In this document: positions 52,450 through 63,428 of the stretch, piece after piece
Numbering within the stretch: the stretch's first letter is position 1
How the letters are laid out: every line of letters starts with the position of its first letter
Assembly (NCBI RefSeq): GCF_901764975.1
Contig: NZ_CABFKH010000002.1
Location: forward strand, 186,001-250,000
Length of the DNA stretch: 64,000 nt
Direction: 5' to 3'
From: Actinobacillus indolicus
GTDB lineage: Bacteria; Pseudomonadota; Gammaproteobacteria; Enterobacterales; Pasteurellaceae
The notes under the pieces: generated by a model
Databases searched by the model: none
What the model was told of the DNA's origin: nothing
The model's input: only the letters and a program-made list of their open reading frames with translations
Made by a program: the position numbers and the translations under genes

Positions 52450-52884
52450 ATGTATAGCACCTTACAAGCGGGACAACGTTATCTCAACACCTTTCCCAAT
52501 CAGAAAAAATTAGGCTTATTTATGCCTGATTATCGGTTGATCCGACTCGTGAAATTTGCCTCACGTTTTATGCCTGCTTTCGCTTGCTTTGCGCTTATTT
52601 GGCAATATTTTTTCTACGATCCTGAACAATCTGTATTAGCCAATGCACTTATCACAGCATTATTTGCGTTAAGTATTCCATTTCAAGGCTTATTTTGGCT
52701 TGGACGTAGAGCAAAATCGCCACTGCCACTCAGTTTATTACCATGGTATGAAGAACTTCGCCAAAAACTGATTAGTGAACGCCATAACATTGCCGATCAA
52801 GCGGTGCCTTCTTATCAAGATTTTGCAAATTTATTACAGCTTGCTGAAAAAACATGGGGTCAAAGCTATTTTGATGAATTGTAA
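52450..52884 (+). CDS. yfbV: UPF0208 membrane protein YfbV
   Basis: 144-aa protein with two membrane helices (about 38-57 and 65-85) and the family pattern RFMPAFACFALIWQ ... PFQGLFWLGRRAKSPLP. E. coli YfbV was implicated in keeping the Ter macrodomain separate; here that is only by homology. Divergent from yciC with a 127-bp spacer. Carries a TCAAGCGGT uptake-signal variant near its end. Confidence 0.88.
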   Translation: MYSTLQAGQRYLNTFPNQKKLGLFMPDYRLIRLVKFASRFMPAFACFALIWQYFFYDPEQSVLANALITALFALSIPFQGLFWLGRRAKSPLPLSLLPWYEELRQKLISERHNIADQAVPSYQDFANLLQLAEKTWGQSYFDEL

Positions 52885-53007
52885 CTCTGTATTTCTTTGT
52901 TACAGATCAGCTTTTCAAGAAACTCTTTTGTATTTAACTTTAAAAATTAACGTTTTTTTGTTATAAAGAACAGGTTTTCAAATCAACTCAAATCAATAGG
53001 AGAACTT

Positions 53008-53691
53008 ATGGAATTAGTATTTATCCGTCACGGTTTCAGTGAGTGGAATGCTAAAAACTTATTTACAGGTTGGCGTGATGTTAACTTAACAGAGCGTGGT
53101 ATTGAAGAAGCAAAAGCTGCGGGTAAAAAATTATTAGACGCAGGTTATGAGTTTGATATCGCTTTCACTTCTGTGTTAACCCGTGCAATTAAAACTTGTA
53201 ATATCGTGTTAGAAGAATCTAACCAATTATGGATTCCACAAGTGAAAAACTGGCGTTTAAATGAGCGTCACTACGGTGCATTACAAGGCTTAGATAAAAA
53301 AGCGACGGCTGAACAATATGGTGATGAACAAGTTCACATCTGGCGTCGTTCTTATGACATTTCTCCACCAGATTTAGATCCACAAGATCCAAATTCAGCA
53401 CACAACGACCGTCGTTATGCACATCTTCCAAAAGATGTTGTGCCAAACGCAGAAAATCTCAAAATCACTTTAGAGCGTGTTTTACCATTCTGGGAAGACC
53501 AAATCGCACCAGCTCTTTTATCAGGTAAACGTGTTCTTGTAACTGCTCACGGTAACTCATTACGTGCTCTTGCAAAACACATCATCGGTATTTCTGATGA
53601 AGAGATCATGGATTTTGAAATCCCAACTGGTCAACCATTAGTGTTAAAACTAGATGACAAATTAAACTTCGTAGAGAAATTCTACCTATAA
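53008..53691 (+). CDS. gpmA: 2,3-bisphosphoglycerate-dependent phosphoglycerate mutase
   Basis: Glycolytic interconversion of 3- and 2-phosphoglycerate. Phosphohistidine motif [10 protein letters not shown] near the N-terminus (H8); second His in [10 protein letters not shown] near 182. RHGF instead of the enterobacterial RHGE is, from memory, also found in the Haemophilus enzyme. 227 aa, typical of Pasteurellaceae and shorter than E. coli (250). Ribosome site AGGAGAACTT. Followed by a terminator built from an uptake signal. Confidence 0.96.
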   Translation: MELVFIRHGFSEWNAKNLFTGWRDVNLTERGIEEAKAAGKKLLDAGYEFDIAFTSVLTRAIKTCNIVLEESNQLWIPQVKNWRLNERHYGALQGLDKKATAEQYGDEQVHIWRRSYDISPPDLDPQDPNSAHNDRRYAHLPKDVVPNAENLKITLERVLPFWEDQIAPALLSGKRVLVTAHGNSLRALAKHIIGISDEEIMDFEIPTGQPLVLKLDDKLNFVEKFYL

Positions 53692-53713
53692 TCTAAGTTT
53701 ATCGTGGTATTAC

Positions 53714-53750
53714 AAGCGGTAAGATTTCAAGAAAATCTTACCGCTTTTGC
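53714..53750 (+). terminator. gpmA terminator containing an uptake signal
   Basis: 14-bp perfect stem AAGCGGTAAGATTT-CAAGA-AAATCTTACCGCTT followed by TTGCTTT; the left arm is the uptake signal ACAAGCGGT (53,712-53,720). Confidence 0.85.
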
Positions 53751-53842
53751 TTTAATGTAAATAATCATCTCTGAATATCTATATGAATGCTATTTAAAAC
53801 ATAGATCACCACGCATTTTTACGCTAGAATAACTTCCCTGAA

Positions 53843-53859
53843 CGTAGTGAGAAACTACG
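53843..53859 (+). promoter_or_regulatory. Small hairpin in the argG leader
   Basis: CGTAGT-GAGAA-ACTACG, about 45 bases before the argG ATG and downstream of a TAGAAT -10-like box (53,825-53,830). No clear arginine-repressor box was seen. Confidence 0.35.
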
Positions 53860-53874
53860 AGAACATTTCTATAA

Positions 53875-55236
<1,362 letters not shown>

Positions 55237-55250
55237 GCTGAGGTAATATG

Positions 55251-55296
55251 AAAATCGCATCTTAGGTAATCCATTTACTTAGATGCGATTTTTTTT
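55251..55296 (+). terminator. argG terminator
   Basis: AAAATCGCATCT...AGATGCGATTTT with further pairing inside (AGGTAA/TTTACT) and a run of eight T. Confidence 0.9.
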
Positions 55297-55332
55297 GTCA
55301 GCCTAACCACATTTATTTAAAAGGAGTACTAC

Positions 55333-55629
55333 ATGCAAAAACGATCAAATCATATTCAAGGACGGCAATTACTCCCTGTAGATATTGCATTTACAACAGA
55401 GCAATCTATTTTCATTCCTCTCTTTTTTGCTGACCCAACAAAAAAACGACAAATCGTATGGGAACTCACCCTACAAAATGGCGAAAAACTGTGGGGAAAA
55501 GCAAAACGAAATGCAATTTCTATTCAAAGATTACCAGAAGGCATACATCAATTAACGGTCATTGTAGGAATGCCTTTGCTTTCACTTAACCATAAAATTT
55601 ATCAGTGCAATATACAAATTGGTATATAA
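55333..55629 (+). CDS. Freestanding MalQ N-terminal-domain-like protein
   Basis: 98 aa with its own strong ribosome site (AAGGAG, 6-7 bases before ATG). The segment WELTLQNGEKLWGKA ... LPEGIHQLTV ... IYQCNIQI parallels the beta-sandwich N-domain of 4-alpha-glucanotransferase MalQ (WLLTTEEG, LPEGYHTLTL, CRVIV in E. coli). The catalytic barrel is absent: the frame stops and sotB follows on the other strand. It may be the surviving 5' piece of a decayed malQ or a separate small protein. Similarity judged by eye, so the call is tentative; expression is plausible. Confidence 0.5.
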   Translation: MQKRSNHIQGRQLLPVDIAFTTEQSIFIPLFFADPTKKRQIVWELTLQNGEKLWGKAKRNAISIQRLPEGIHQLTVIVGMPLLSLNHKIYQCNIQIGI

Positions 55630-55649
55630 GCAAAATTTGTCTATATATC

Positions 55650-56831
55650 TTATTCTTTATTTTTCAAAAAACGGATTCGAATAAAGAGTAATACGATCAA
55701 CCCTAGCATGACGAATAATGCCCCTGCTACACCAATTTCTGCTAAACCATAATAGTTCATAATCTGGTTACCAATTAAAGCGCCACCGCCAATACCAATA
55801 TTATAAATACCTGAATAAATTGCGGTGGCAACATCTGTTGCATCTGGGGCTAGTTGTAAGACTCGCATTTGTAAGGCTAAACTGATTCCCGAAATACCTA
55901 TTCCCCAAAAGAAAACGATCCCAAACATCAAGGCAGAATTTTCATTTAATGGTAATAATAGTAACTGGGCAAAAATAATGAATAATAAGCCTGAAAGTAA
56001 AAAGAGATTTGGATGTTTAGGGTGAATCCGTCCAAATAAAAAACTAGCAACTACACCAGATAATCCAAAAATCAATAATAACAGTGTTGCAGTATGCGCA
56101 CTCATTTTCGCAATTTGAACCATAAATGGTTCAATATAACTATAACTCGTAAAATGCCCTGCAATCACGATAGCCGTTGCTATATAAAGACCAATGAGTG
56201 CTGGTCGTTTTGCTAATATTGGTAAACTCGCAAGGGAACCTGCATTTTTACTTGGTAAGTTAGGCAGTAATTTCCAAATCATGAGCATTACAATAAAAGC
56301 AATAAATCCAATAATTGCAAAAGTTATACGCCAACCGACCGCTTGTCCTATCATTCTCCCTAGTGGCAATCCTAACACCATTGCCAAAGCACTACCTAAT
56401 GCGAGTAACCCTAATGCTTGTTGCTTTTTATCTTTAGGTGCAACCCTAATCACTAAAGAAGCAGTAATAGCCCAAAAAATAGCATGAGTAAACGCAATAC
56501 CTATACGAGAAATGATGAGTACCCAAAAATCCCAAGCAAATACAGACAAAATATGACTGACAATAAATACTAAAAATAACTTAATTAACAACCCTTTACG
56601 CTCTAGGTTTGCGGTCAGTAACATAAACGGTAAAGACATTAGAGAGACAATCCATGCATATACCGTTATCATCAATCCTGTGTGAGAAACATCCATGCCA
56701 AAACTTTGAGCAATATCAGATAATAAAGCGACAGGAATAAATTCTGTAGTGTTAAAAATAAAAGCAGCAAGTGCAAAAGCAAAAACTCTCAAAAATGAGA
56801 GCTTTCTATATATTTGTTTCGTTATATTCAT
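55650..56831 (-). CDS. sotB: Sugar efflux transporter SotB (MFS)
   Basis: 393-aa twelve-helix major facilitator exporter of the SotB/YdeA type, which in E. coli exports arabinose and related sugars. N-terminal AFIFNTTEFIPVALLSDIAQ, LGLPLGRMIGQ near 155 and LAPDATDVATAIYSGIYNIG near 335 match E. coli SotB closely (396 aa). Role in this organism unknown; could protect against sugar or metabolite stress. Convergent with the MalQ-like ORF, 20 bp apart. Confidence 0.9.
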   Translation of the reverse strand: MNITKQIYRKLSFLRVFAFALAAFIFNTTEFIPVALLSDIAQSFGMDVSHTGLMITVYAWIVSLMSLPFMLLTANLERKGLLIKLFLVFIVSHILSVFAWDFWVLIISRIGIAFTHAIFWAITASLVIRVAPKDKKQQALGLLALGSALAMVLGLPLGRMIGQAVGWRITFAIIGFIAFIVMLMIWKLLPNLPSKNAGSLASLPILAKRPALIGLYIATAIVIAGHFTSYSYIEPFMVQIAKMSAHTATLLLLIFGLSGVVASFLFGRIHPKHPNLFLLSGLLFIIFAQLLLLPLNENSALMFGIVFFWGIGISGISLALQMRVLQLAPDATDVATAIYSGIYNIGIGGGALIGNQIMNYYGLAEIGVAGALFVMLGLIVLLFIRIRFLKNKE

Positions 56832-56890
56832 AGGAGCGATTTCATGCTAAATTTGTTGTCTTTTATTATAATTCTATTTGTAATGAAATA

Positions 56891-56926
56891 AAAAAATCCT
56901 CATAAAAAATTTATGAGGATTTTTCT
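56891..56926 (-). terminator. tyrP terminator
   Basis: AAAATCCTCATAAA-AAA-TTTATGAGGATTTT, perfect arms, U-run on the minus strand, 20 bp past the tyrP stop codon and upstream of sotB. Confidence 0.88.
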
Positions 56927-56946
56927 AGATAACGTGTAACAATTAA

Positions 56947-58155
56947 TTAACCAACTACTTTTGGTAGTACACCACTTTCAATTAAGAATGGGACATTCAT
57001 AATTAATAAACCAAGCACGAGTGCAAGAAGTAAACCTAAATTCCCCCCAATTACACGATAAGGTAAATCTGGGAATTTACGTCTTAACATCCAAACGATC
57101 CCCACTGGTAATACTAAACCATAGAAGGTAAACATTTGTCCTGCATAAGTTAATACGGATAAGAAATCGCGGTAAAACAATGCAAATAAAAGTACTGGTG
57201 CAAAGGTGAGTAAACTTAAAGAAAGGCGATTTGCCGTAATATTTACACGTTTAAGTAAATCATCTAAGCAATCTACAAGTGCTAACGACACGCCTAAAAA
57301 CGAAGTTACTAACGCCAAAGCAGAGAAAAGGCGGACAGCACCACTAATAAATTCGCTACCCGTCGCTTGATAAGTTGCCACCACTAAACCATTTAGTGTT
57401 GGATCTTGACGAATAATTTCAACAAACTGCACTTGGCTAAATACACCATGTGTTGCCATTTGCCATAATACATATGCCACTAATGGAATTGCTGTACCTA
57501 AAATGATTGCGATACGTAAACGACGAATATCCCCATCTAAGTAACTATTAATACTTGGAATCACAACATGGAAACCAAATGAAGTAAAGAATACAGGGCT
57601 TGCTGAAATAATTAAAAGATACTGTAGCGGCATTGCACCTAAGTTTTCTAAAGTAACTTTTGGTAACATCATGAAAAGTACAAAGCAGAATGCCACAATT
57701 TTAATCATGAAAAGTAAACGTGTGAATGCATCTACTGCAGATGTACCTACTGTCACCGAGATAGCAAGGAGCAAAACAAAAAGCAGAATCGCTGCGGTTT
57801 CTGCATTTTCTCCCATAAAACTAAGAAAAGGAGCTAAAAGACTGCCTCCACCTAAGGAATATACGGTTAAAATCGCATACATGAAAATCACTAGAGAAAG
57901 TGTCGCAAGTACACGACCAATCATTCCAAAATGCTGCTCAGCTAATGTTGCAATCCCTGCATCTTTGCGTTCTGCTTTTTGATAAGCTTCAACAAACAAC
58001 AAAGCACTATAAGAAAGTAATGCCCATAGTGCAAATAATAAAATTAATGTATAGCCAAACCCCATTTCCGCCGATGTGAGTGGCATAGCCAACATACCCG
58101 CACCAATTGTTGTCCCCGCGACAATTAGTGCACTTCCAAATGTTTTATTTTTCAT
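56947..58155 (-). CDS. tyrP: Aromatic amino acid permease (tyrosine-specific type)
   Basis: Proton-coupled permease of the Mtr/TnaB/TyrP family; closest by eye to TyrP. N-terminal VAGTTIGAGMLAMPL (about 10-24) is the family signature, TSFGFHVVIPS lies near 200 and YRVIGG near 370; about eleven helices. The start at 58,155 (MKNKTFG) has GAGG at the right distance and gives 402 aa, matching E. coli TyrP (403); the longer frame is unlikely. Other aromatic permeases of this family cannot be excluded. Confidence 0.9.
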   Translation of the reverse strand: MKNKTFGSALIVAGTTIGAGMLAMPLTSAEMGFGYTLILLFALWALLSYSALLFVEAYQKAERKDAGIATLAEQHFGMIGRVLATLSLVIFMYAILTVYSLGGGSLLAPFLSFMGENAETAAILLFVLLLAISVTVGTSAVDAFTRLLFMIKIVAFCFVLFMMLPKVTLENLGAMPLQYLLIISASPVFFTSFGFHVVIPSINSYLDGDIRRLRIAIILGTAIPLVAYVLWQMATHGVFSQVQFVEIIRQDPTLNGLVVATYQATGSEFISGAVRLFSALALVTSFLGVSLALVDCLDDLLKRVNITANRLSLSLLTFAPVLLFALFYRDFLSVLTYAGQMFTFYGLVLPVGIVWMLRRKFPDLPYRVIGGNLGLLLALVLGLLIMNVPFLIESGVLPKVVG

Positions 58156-58261
58156 AATTAACCTCAATAAATACAGAGAGGGGCGCATTCTAACAAATAA
58201 AAAATAAAATTGTAAATCATTTATTACCCTGTAAACTTTTTATTACATAAATATCTTTCGA

Positions 58262-58298
58262 AAATAAAAAAGAGCTAATTCAAATTTGAACTAGCTCT
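58262..58298 (-). terminator. dcd terminator
   Basis: AGAGCTA...TAGCTCT enclosing the palindrome TTCAAATTTGAA, with a U-run on the minus strand; between dcd and tyrP. Confidence 0.8.
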
Positions 58299-58328
58299 GT
58301 GATTTAATGTTTAAGTAATGTTCAAAAC

Positions 58329-58913
58329 CTATTCATCTTGATTAATACGACTTGAAATCACACTTTGTTGATTTTTATATTTCGCATCTTTACGGGCATT
58401 ATACGGACGTGCAGCATAACCGCTTAAAATCTCAAAACTTAATGCGCCAATCGCCATATTAGGACGTAATGCAAGCGGTAACTTTCCAGCATTAAAAAAC
58501 TCAAGCACAATGCGCCCTTCCCAACCTGGATCAATACGATGTGCGGTGACATGAACCATTAACCCTAACCGTGCAAGAGATGAACGTCCATCCAACCACC
58601 CAACAATATTAGCTGGGAGTTTGACTGATTCTAAAGTCGTTGCTAAAGCTAATTCACCTGGATGTAAAAAGAAAGCTTCATTATCTGCAATGATGATTTC
58701 ATCACTCATCACTCGATTTAATTGCGCCGTCATCTCTTCTCTAGGGCCGCTTAAATCAATATAAGGTGTTGAATGTTCACGAAAAACACGAAAAGAATTC
58801 CCCAAACGAACATCAATTGTCGCGCCATTGATTTTTTCGTTTGATGGACGAGGCGTTATGCTAATAATGCCTTCATCTAAATAACGCTCAATATCAGTGT
58901 CACATAAACGCAT
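58329..58913 (-). CDS. dcd: dCTP deaminase
   Basis: Deaminates dCTP to dUTP for thymidylate synthesis. Conserved [29 protein letters not shown] region (in pieces, about 106-134) contains the catalytic Glu site E138 (RIVLEFFN). 194 aa compared with 193 in E. coli. Eight bp after udk, the same udk-dcd pair as in enterobacteria. Confidence 0.96.
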   Translation of the reverse strand: MRLCDTDIERYLDEGIISITPRPSNEKINGATIDVRLGNSFRVFREHSTPYIDLSGPREEMTAQLNRVMSDEIIIADNEAFFLHPGELALATTLESVKLPANIVGWLDGRSSLARLGLMVHVTAHRIDPGWEGRIVLEFFNAGKLPLALRPNMAIGALSFEILSGYAARPYNARKDAKYKNQQSVISSRINQDE

Positions 58914-58921
58914 AACACCTC

Positions 58922-59575
58922 CTAATTATGACCAAGTAGCTCTTTAATTTGAGCTTTTAAGATATTAATCGCAATGCGATTTTTACCGCCTTTAGGAATA
59001 ATAATATCCGCGTATTGCTTAGAAGGCTCAACAAATTGTAAAAACATTGGACGAACGGTTTTACGATATTGGTTCACGACAGATTCCATCGTTCTTCCAC
59101 GCTCTTCCATATCACGCTGTAAACGACGAATAAAACAGATATCTAAAGGCGCATCGACGAAAATAGACACATTGATTTCATCACGAATTTTTTCATCGGT
59201 GAGTAATAAAATACCTTCTAAGATAATAATTTTTTTCGGAGTGAAATGGGTGACGGTTTTTTTGCGGTTATGCTCTGCATAATCATATTCGGGAATATCA
59301 ACGGCATGACCTTGTTTTAAGTGCTGTAAATGAGAAACCAAGAGCTCATGATCCATCGAATTCGGATGGTCATAGTTCGTTTTAACACGCTCTTCCATCG
59401 CAAGATGACTTTGATCTCGATAGTAGGCATCTTCGGAAATAATACCGATATCATCTTCCCCTAATTCCGCTTTAAGTTCTTTATAAATCGTTGATGCAAT
59501 GAGGCTTTTACCCGATGCTGATGCGCCAGCAATCGCAATAACAATACAAGATTCATTTTCTTTAGTTTGTAACAT
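58922..59575 (-). CDS. udk: Uridine kinase
   Basis: Phosphorylates uridine and cytidine in pyrimidine salvage. P-loop GASASGKS (about 17-24), [11 protein letters not shown] near 48, and Arg-rich [13 protein letters not shown] near 155. 217 aa compared with 213 in E. coli. AAGGA ribosome site before the ATG. Forms an operon with dcd. Confidence 0.96.
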   Translation of the reverse strand: MLQTKENESCIVIAIAGASASGKSLIASTIYKELKAELGEDDIGIISEDAYYRDQSHLAMEERVKTNYDHPNSMDHELLVSHLQHLKQGHAVDIPEYDYAEHNRKKTVTHFTPKKIIILEGILLLTDEKIRDEINVSIFVDAPLDICFIRRLQRDMEERGRTMESVVNQYRKTVRPMFLQFVEPSKQYADIIIPKGGKNRIAINILKAQIKELLGHN

Positions 59576-59641
59576 AAATAGTCCTTAAGGAGAAGGGTAA
59601 AAATTTCGGAGATTATAACGCAATATTTGCAAAATTTTGAG

Positions 59642-59647
59642 TATAAT
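59642..59647 (+). promoter_or_regulatory. -10 box of argO
   Basis: Perfect TATAAT 30 bases before the argO ATG; no convincing -35. An uptake-signal variant ACCGCTTAT follows directly in the leader, and TAGGAG serves as ribosome site. Confidence 0.45.
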
Positions 59648-59676
59648 CGACCGCTTATTACGATAGGAGTGAACTT

Positions 59677-60306
59677 ATGGATAGTTTTTTACACGGTTTT
59701 ATTGTTTGTTTTGGTTTGATTGTCTCTATCGGCGCTCAAAATGCCTTTTTATTAAAACAGGGCATTTTAAAACAACATGTTTTTTGGATTGCCCTCATCT
59801 GCTTTGTCTGTGATGTGTTGTTGATGGGCATTGGTGTACTCGGATTAGGGTCATTAATCGCACAATCACCTCTTTTTAGCTTTATCCTTGCCATTATCGG
59901 TGCGCTCTTTTTATTTACTTATGGTAGCCGTTCCTTTATTGCTGCCTACCAAGGTTCTTCACAGCTTTTAATGCAAGGTGATAAATCTAAAAGCTCATTG
60001 AAAAAAGCGGTGCTTGTGACACTGGCGATTACACTCCTTAATCCACATGTCTATATTGATACCGTTGTGATTGTCGGGGGTATTGGTGGAACGCTCAGTT
60101 TTGATCAAAAAATCCAATTTCTAACAGGCGCTTTAGTCTGCTCTTTCCTTTGGTTTTTTGGTGTTGGATATGGAGCTGGATTACTATCACCTTATTTCGA
60201 AAAACGCAGAACTTGGCAAATACTTGACTCTATTACAGGCTTAATTATGTATGGTATTGCATTTAGTCTCATTGTTTATGCTATAGGTATATTTAGCCAA
60301 CTTTAA
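59677..60306 (+). CDS. argO: LysE/ArgO-family amino acid exporter
   Basis: 209-aa inner-membrane exporter with about six helices. GAQNAFLLKQGI (about 19-30) and LLNPHVYIDT (near 126-135) match the ArgO subgroup, which exports arginine; lysine export is also possible. Length as E. coli ArgO (211). Not in an arginine gene cluster, although argG is in the same window. A palindrome follows the stop. Confidence 0.88.
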   Translation: MDSFLHGFIVCFGLIVSIGAQNAFLLKQGILKQHVFWIALICFVCDVLLMGIGVLGLGSLIAQSPLFSFILAIIGALFLFTYGSRSFIAAYQGSSQLLMQGDKSKSSLKKAVLVTLAITLLNPHVYIDTVVIVGGIGGTLSFDQKIQFLTGALVCSFLWFFGVGYGAGLLSPYFEKRRTWQILDSITGLIMYGIAFSLIVYAIGIFSQL

Positions 60307-60316
60307 ATGACTTTTA

Positions 60317-60338
60317 GGCGATAATTTTAAGTATCGCC
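60317..60338 (+). terminator. Weak hairpin after argO
   Basis: GGCGATA-ATTTTAAG-TATCGCC, 10 bases past the stop codon, not followed by a U-run. May be a weak or factor-dependent terminator. Confidence 0.35.
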
Positions 60339-60392
60339 ATAATATTCTGCTACCTATCCAATTTTTACAAAAAAATGTTAATGTTTTGTAAA

Positions 60393-60414
60393 AAATCAGA
60401 CTTATATCACAGTT
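60393..60414. promoter_or_regulatory. Possible CRP site upstream of sucA
   Basis: AAATCAGACTTATATCACAGTT: the right half ATATCACA fits the CRP half-site ATCACA, the left half is weak. Placed about 150 bp before sucA. The 254-bp gap 60,307-60,560 otherwise shows only a TATAAT at 60,509-60,514. Confidence 0.35.
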
Positions 60415-60560
60415 TTTTTTGTTATATTCAGGCATAATAACTACCATAACTATGCTTTATAAATAAGCGATTAATGTGGAGTAACACTCCATTGCTTAAT
60501 GAAAAGTATATAATGTCGGGTATATCATTTCTGTAAACACATAAATAAGGTTAGGTCTAT

Positions 60561-63368
60561 ATGCAACATAAAAATTTTGATGATTGGATTTCATCTACCG
60601 CATTAGGTGGAGCAAACCAGTCTTATGTTGAAGAAATCTATGAGCAGTATCTTGAAGATCCTAATAGCGTTGATGAAAGTTGGAAAACCATCTTTGCTCA
60701 ACTCCCAAAAACAACTGCTGTCGAGCAACCTCACTCATCCGTTCGTGATTATTTTCGCCGTTTAGCGCGTGAAAATCGAGCAGAAGCTATCACAGTTATC
60801 GATCCTGAAGCGAGTGCAAAGCTTGTCAAAGTATTACAATTCATCAATGCTTTCCGTTTTCGTGGCCATTTAGAAGCTAATTTAGACCCGCTTAACTATT
60901 ACCGCTGGAAAACCTCTCAAGTTCCTGAATTAGATTACCGTTATCACGGCTTAACTGAAAAAGATTTAGAAGAAACCTTTAATATTGGTCGCTATGTTTA
61001 TAATAAAGAAACCATCAAACTTGGCGAGCTTTCAGATGCATTAAAAGAAACCTATTGCGGCACTATTGGCTTAGAGTTCATGCATGTTCAAGATATGGAA
61101 CAAAAAAATTGGCTCCAAGCAAAAATGGAATCTGTACTAAATAAGCCCCTCTTCACGAAAGAAGAAAAAGTCAATTTATTAACGGAACTCACTGCTGCGG
61201 ATGGATTAGAGCGTTACTTAGGCGCAAAATTCCCTGGAGCAAAACGTTTCTCATTAGAAGGCTCTGATGCGTTCATTCCAATGATGAAAGAGATTATCCG
61301 CCATGCTGGCCGTCAAGGAATGACTGATGTGGTAATGGGCATGGCACACCGTGGACGTTTAAATATGTTAGTGAACGTACTCGGTAAAAAACCAGCTGAT
61401 TTATTCGATGAATTTGCGGGTAAGCACGCAGATGACAACCGTGCGGGTGACGTAAAATATCACCAAGGTTATTCTTCAGATTTTGATGTAGATGGTAAAC
61501 ACGTCCACTTAGCACTAGCCTTTAATCCATCTCACTTAGAAATTGTAAGCCCTGTGGTTATCGGCTCTGTACGTGCAAGACAAACCCGAATTCATGATAC
61601 AGAACATAATAAAGTGTTAGCAATTACCGTGCATGGCGACTCTGCGGTTGCTGGCCAAGGGGTTGTCCAAGAAACCTTAAATATGTCAAATGCACGTGGT
61701 TATAAAGTGGGCGGAACCATTCGTATCGTCATCAACAACCAAATCGGCTTTACTACATCTAACCCAAATGACACTCGCTCAACTGAATACTGTACTGACA
61801 TTGCGAAAATGATTCAGGCTCCGATTATTCATGTTAACGGTGACGATCCTGAAGCAGTAGCATTTGCCGCAAGAATGGCGGTGGAATACCGTTGCTTATT
61901 CAAGCGTGATATTTTTATCGACTTAATTTCCTACCGCCGTCACGGTCACAATGAAGCCGACGAACCATTAGCCACACAGCCAATGATGTACAGCATCATC
62001 AAAAAACACCCAACACCACGTAAAGTATATGCAGATCGCTTAATTGCAGAGGGTGTAATTACCGGTGATGATGAAATTGAGATGATGAATGGCTATCGTG
62101 ATGCGTTAGATAATGGTAACCGTGTTGTACCAGAATGGCGTGAAATGGATACTGCCTCTATGGATTGGTTGCAATATCTTAACTATGAATGGACATCACC
62201 ATACGAAAGTAAATTCCCTGCAACACGTTTTACTGAAATTGCGAAACGCGTTTGTGAATATCCAGAATCATTACGTCCGCACCCACGTGTTGAAAAGATC
62301 TACCATGATCGCCGTGAAATGTATCAAGGCACTAAACTACTTGATTGGGGTATGGCAGAAACCATGGCTTATGCCACACTACTTGATGACGGTACGCACG
62401 TGCGTCTATCTGGCGAAGATGCAGGACGTGGAACCTTCTTCCACCGTCATGCCGTGATTCACAACCAAAATGACGGTACCGGTTATGTCCCATTAACACA
62501 TCTCCATGCAAATCAAGGTCGTTTTGAAGTTTGGGATTCTGTACTGTCTGAAGAAGCAGTACTTGCCTTTGAATACGGCTATGCAACGACTGATCCGAAA
62601 ACTTTAACTATTTGGGAAGCGCAATTCGGTGACTTCGCTAACGGTGCACAAATTGTAATCGACCAATTTATTAGTTCAGGCGAACAAAAATGGGGTCGTA
62701 TGTGTGGTTTAGTGATGTTACTTCCACATGGCTATGAAGGACAAGGCCCTGAACACTCATCTGCCCGTTTAGAGCGTTATTTACAACTTTGTGCGGAACA
62801 GAATATGCAAGTCTGTATTCCATCTACACCAGCACAGGTTTACCACATGTTACGTCGCCAAGCGATTCGCAAAATGCGTCGTCCATTGGTAGCCATTTCG
62901 CCTAAATCACTACTTCGCCATCCGTTAGCGGTATCAACCTTAGATGAACTAATCAATGGCGAATTCCAAAATGTCATTGGTGAAATTGATAACCTTGATC
63001 CGAAACAGGTGAAACGTGTTGTGATGTGTTCGGGTAAAGTTTACTACGATCTCCTTGAAGAACGCCGTAAACGTGAGCAAACCGATGTTGCGATTATTCG
63101 TATTGAACAGCTCTACCCTTATCCTCATGATGAAGTGAAAAAAGTCCTTGAGCAATACGCTCATGTCACTGACTTTGTTTGGTGTCAAGAAGAGCCACTA
63201 AACCAAGGTGCATGGTACTGTAGTAAACATAACTTTGAAGCATCTATTCCAGAACATGCGAAACTCAAATATGCAGGCCGAGCTGCCTCAGCATCACCAG
63301 CAGCGGGTTATATGTCACTCCATGTGAAACAACAAAAACAATTGGTTGATGATGCATTAACACTCTAG
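60561..63368 (+). CDS. sucA: 2-oxoglutarate dehydrogenase E1 component
   Basis: Thiamine-diphosphate enzyme decarboxylating 2-oxoglutarate in the oxoglutarate dehydrogenase complex. N-terminal FDDWISSTALGGANQSYVEE for E2 binding, MAHRGRLNMLVN near 264, the thiamine/Mg region GDSAVAGQGVVQE near 360, and YRRHGHNEADEP near 457. 935 aa compared with 933 in E. coli. Followed by sucB after 60 bp. The upstream sdh genes found in E. coli are not here; argO is the neighbour. Confidence 0.97.
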   Translation: MQHKNFDDWISSTALGGANQSYVEEIYEQYLEDPNSVDESWKTIFAQLPKTTAVEQPHSSVRDYFRRLARENRAEAITVIDPEASAKLVKVLQFINAFRFRGHLEANLDPLNYYRWKTSQVPELDYRYHGLTEKDLEETFNIGRYVYNKETIKLGELSDALKETYCGTIGLEFMHVQDMEQKNWLQAKMESVLNKPLFTKEEKVNLLTELTAADGLERYLGAKFPGAKRFSLEGSDAFIPMMKEIIRHAGRQGMTDVVMGMAHRGRLNMLVNVLGKKPADLFDEFAGKHADDNRAGDVKYHQGYSSDFDVDGKHVHLALAFNPSHLEIVSPVVIGSVRARQTRIHDTEHNKVLAITVHGDSAVAGQGVVQETLNMSNARGYKVGGTIRIVINNQIGFTTSNPNDTRSTEYCTDIAKMIQAPIIHVNGDDPEAVAFAARMAVEYRCLFKRDIFIDLISYRRHGHNEADEPLATQPMMYSIIKKHPTPRKVYADRLIAEGVITGDDEIEMMNGYRDALDNGNRVVPEWREMDTASMDWLQYLNYEWTSPYESKFPATRFTEIAKRVCEYPESLRPHPRVEKIYHDRREMYQGTKLLDWGMAETMAYATLLDDGTHVRLSGEDAGRGTFFHRHAVIHNQNDGTGYVPLTHLHANQGRFEVWDSVLSEEAVLAFEYGYATTDPKTLTIWEAQFGDFANGAQIVIDQFISSGEQKWGRMCGLVMLLPHGYEGQGPEHSSARLERYLQLCAEQNMQVCIPSTPAQVYHMLRRQAIRKMRRPLVAISPKSLLRHPLAVSTLDELINGEFQNVIGEIDNLDPKQVKRVVMCSGKVYYDLLEERRKREQTDVAIIRIEQLYPYPHDEVKKVLEQYAHVTDFVWCQEEPLNQGAWYCSKHNFEASIPEHAKLKYAGRAASASPAAGYMSLHVKQQKQLVDDALTL

Positions 63369-63428
63369 TTTTATAACAGCCCTTCCCAAATACGAAGGAA
63401 GGGTATCAAATTAAAAAAGGAAAATATT

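Noticed and set aside
53008-53691. RHGF in GpmA as a damaging mutation
   Set aside because: The catalytic His and Arg are intact and, from memory, Haemophilus GpmA has the same RHGF sequence.
53771-53790. Arginine-repressor box upstream of argG
   Set aside because: Two TGAAT elements are present but in the same direction, not as the inverted pair of a true ARG box.
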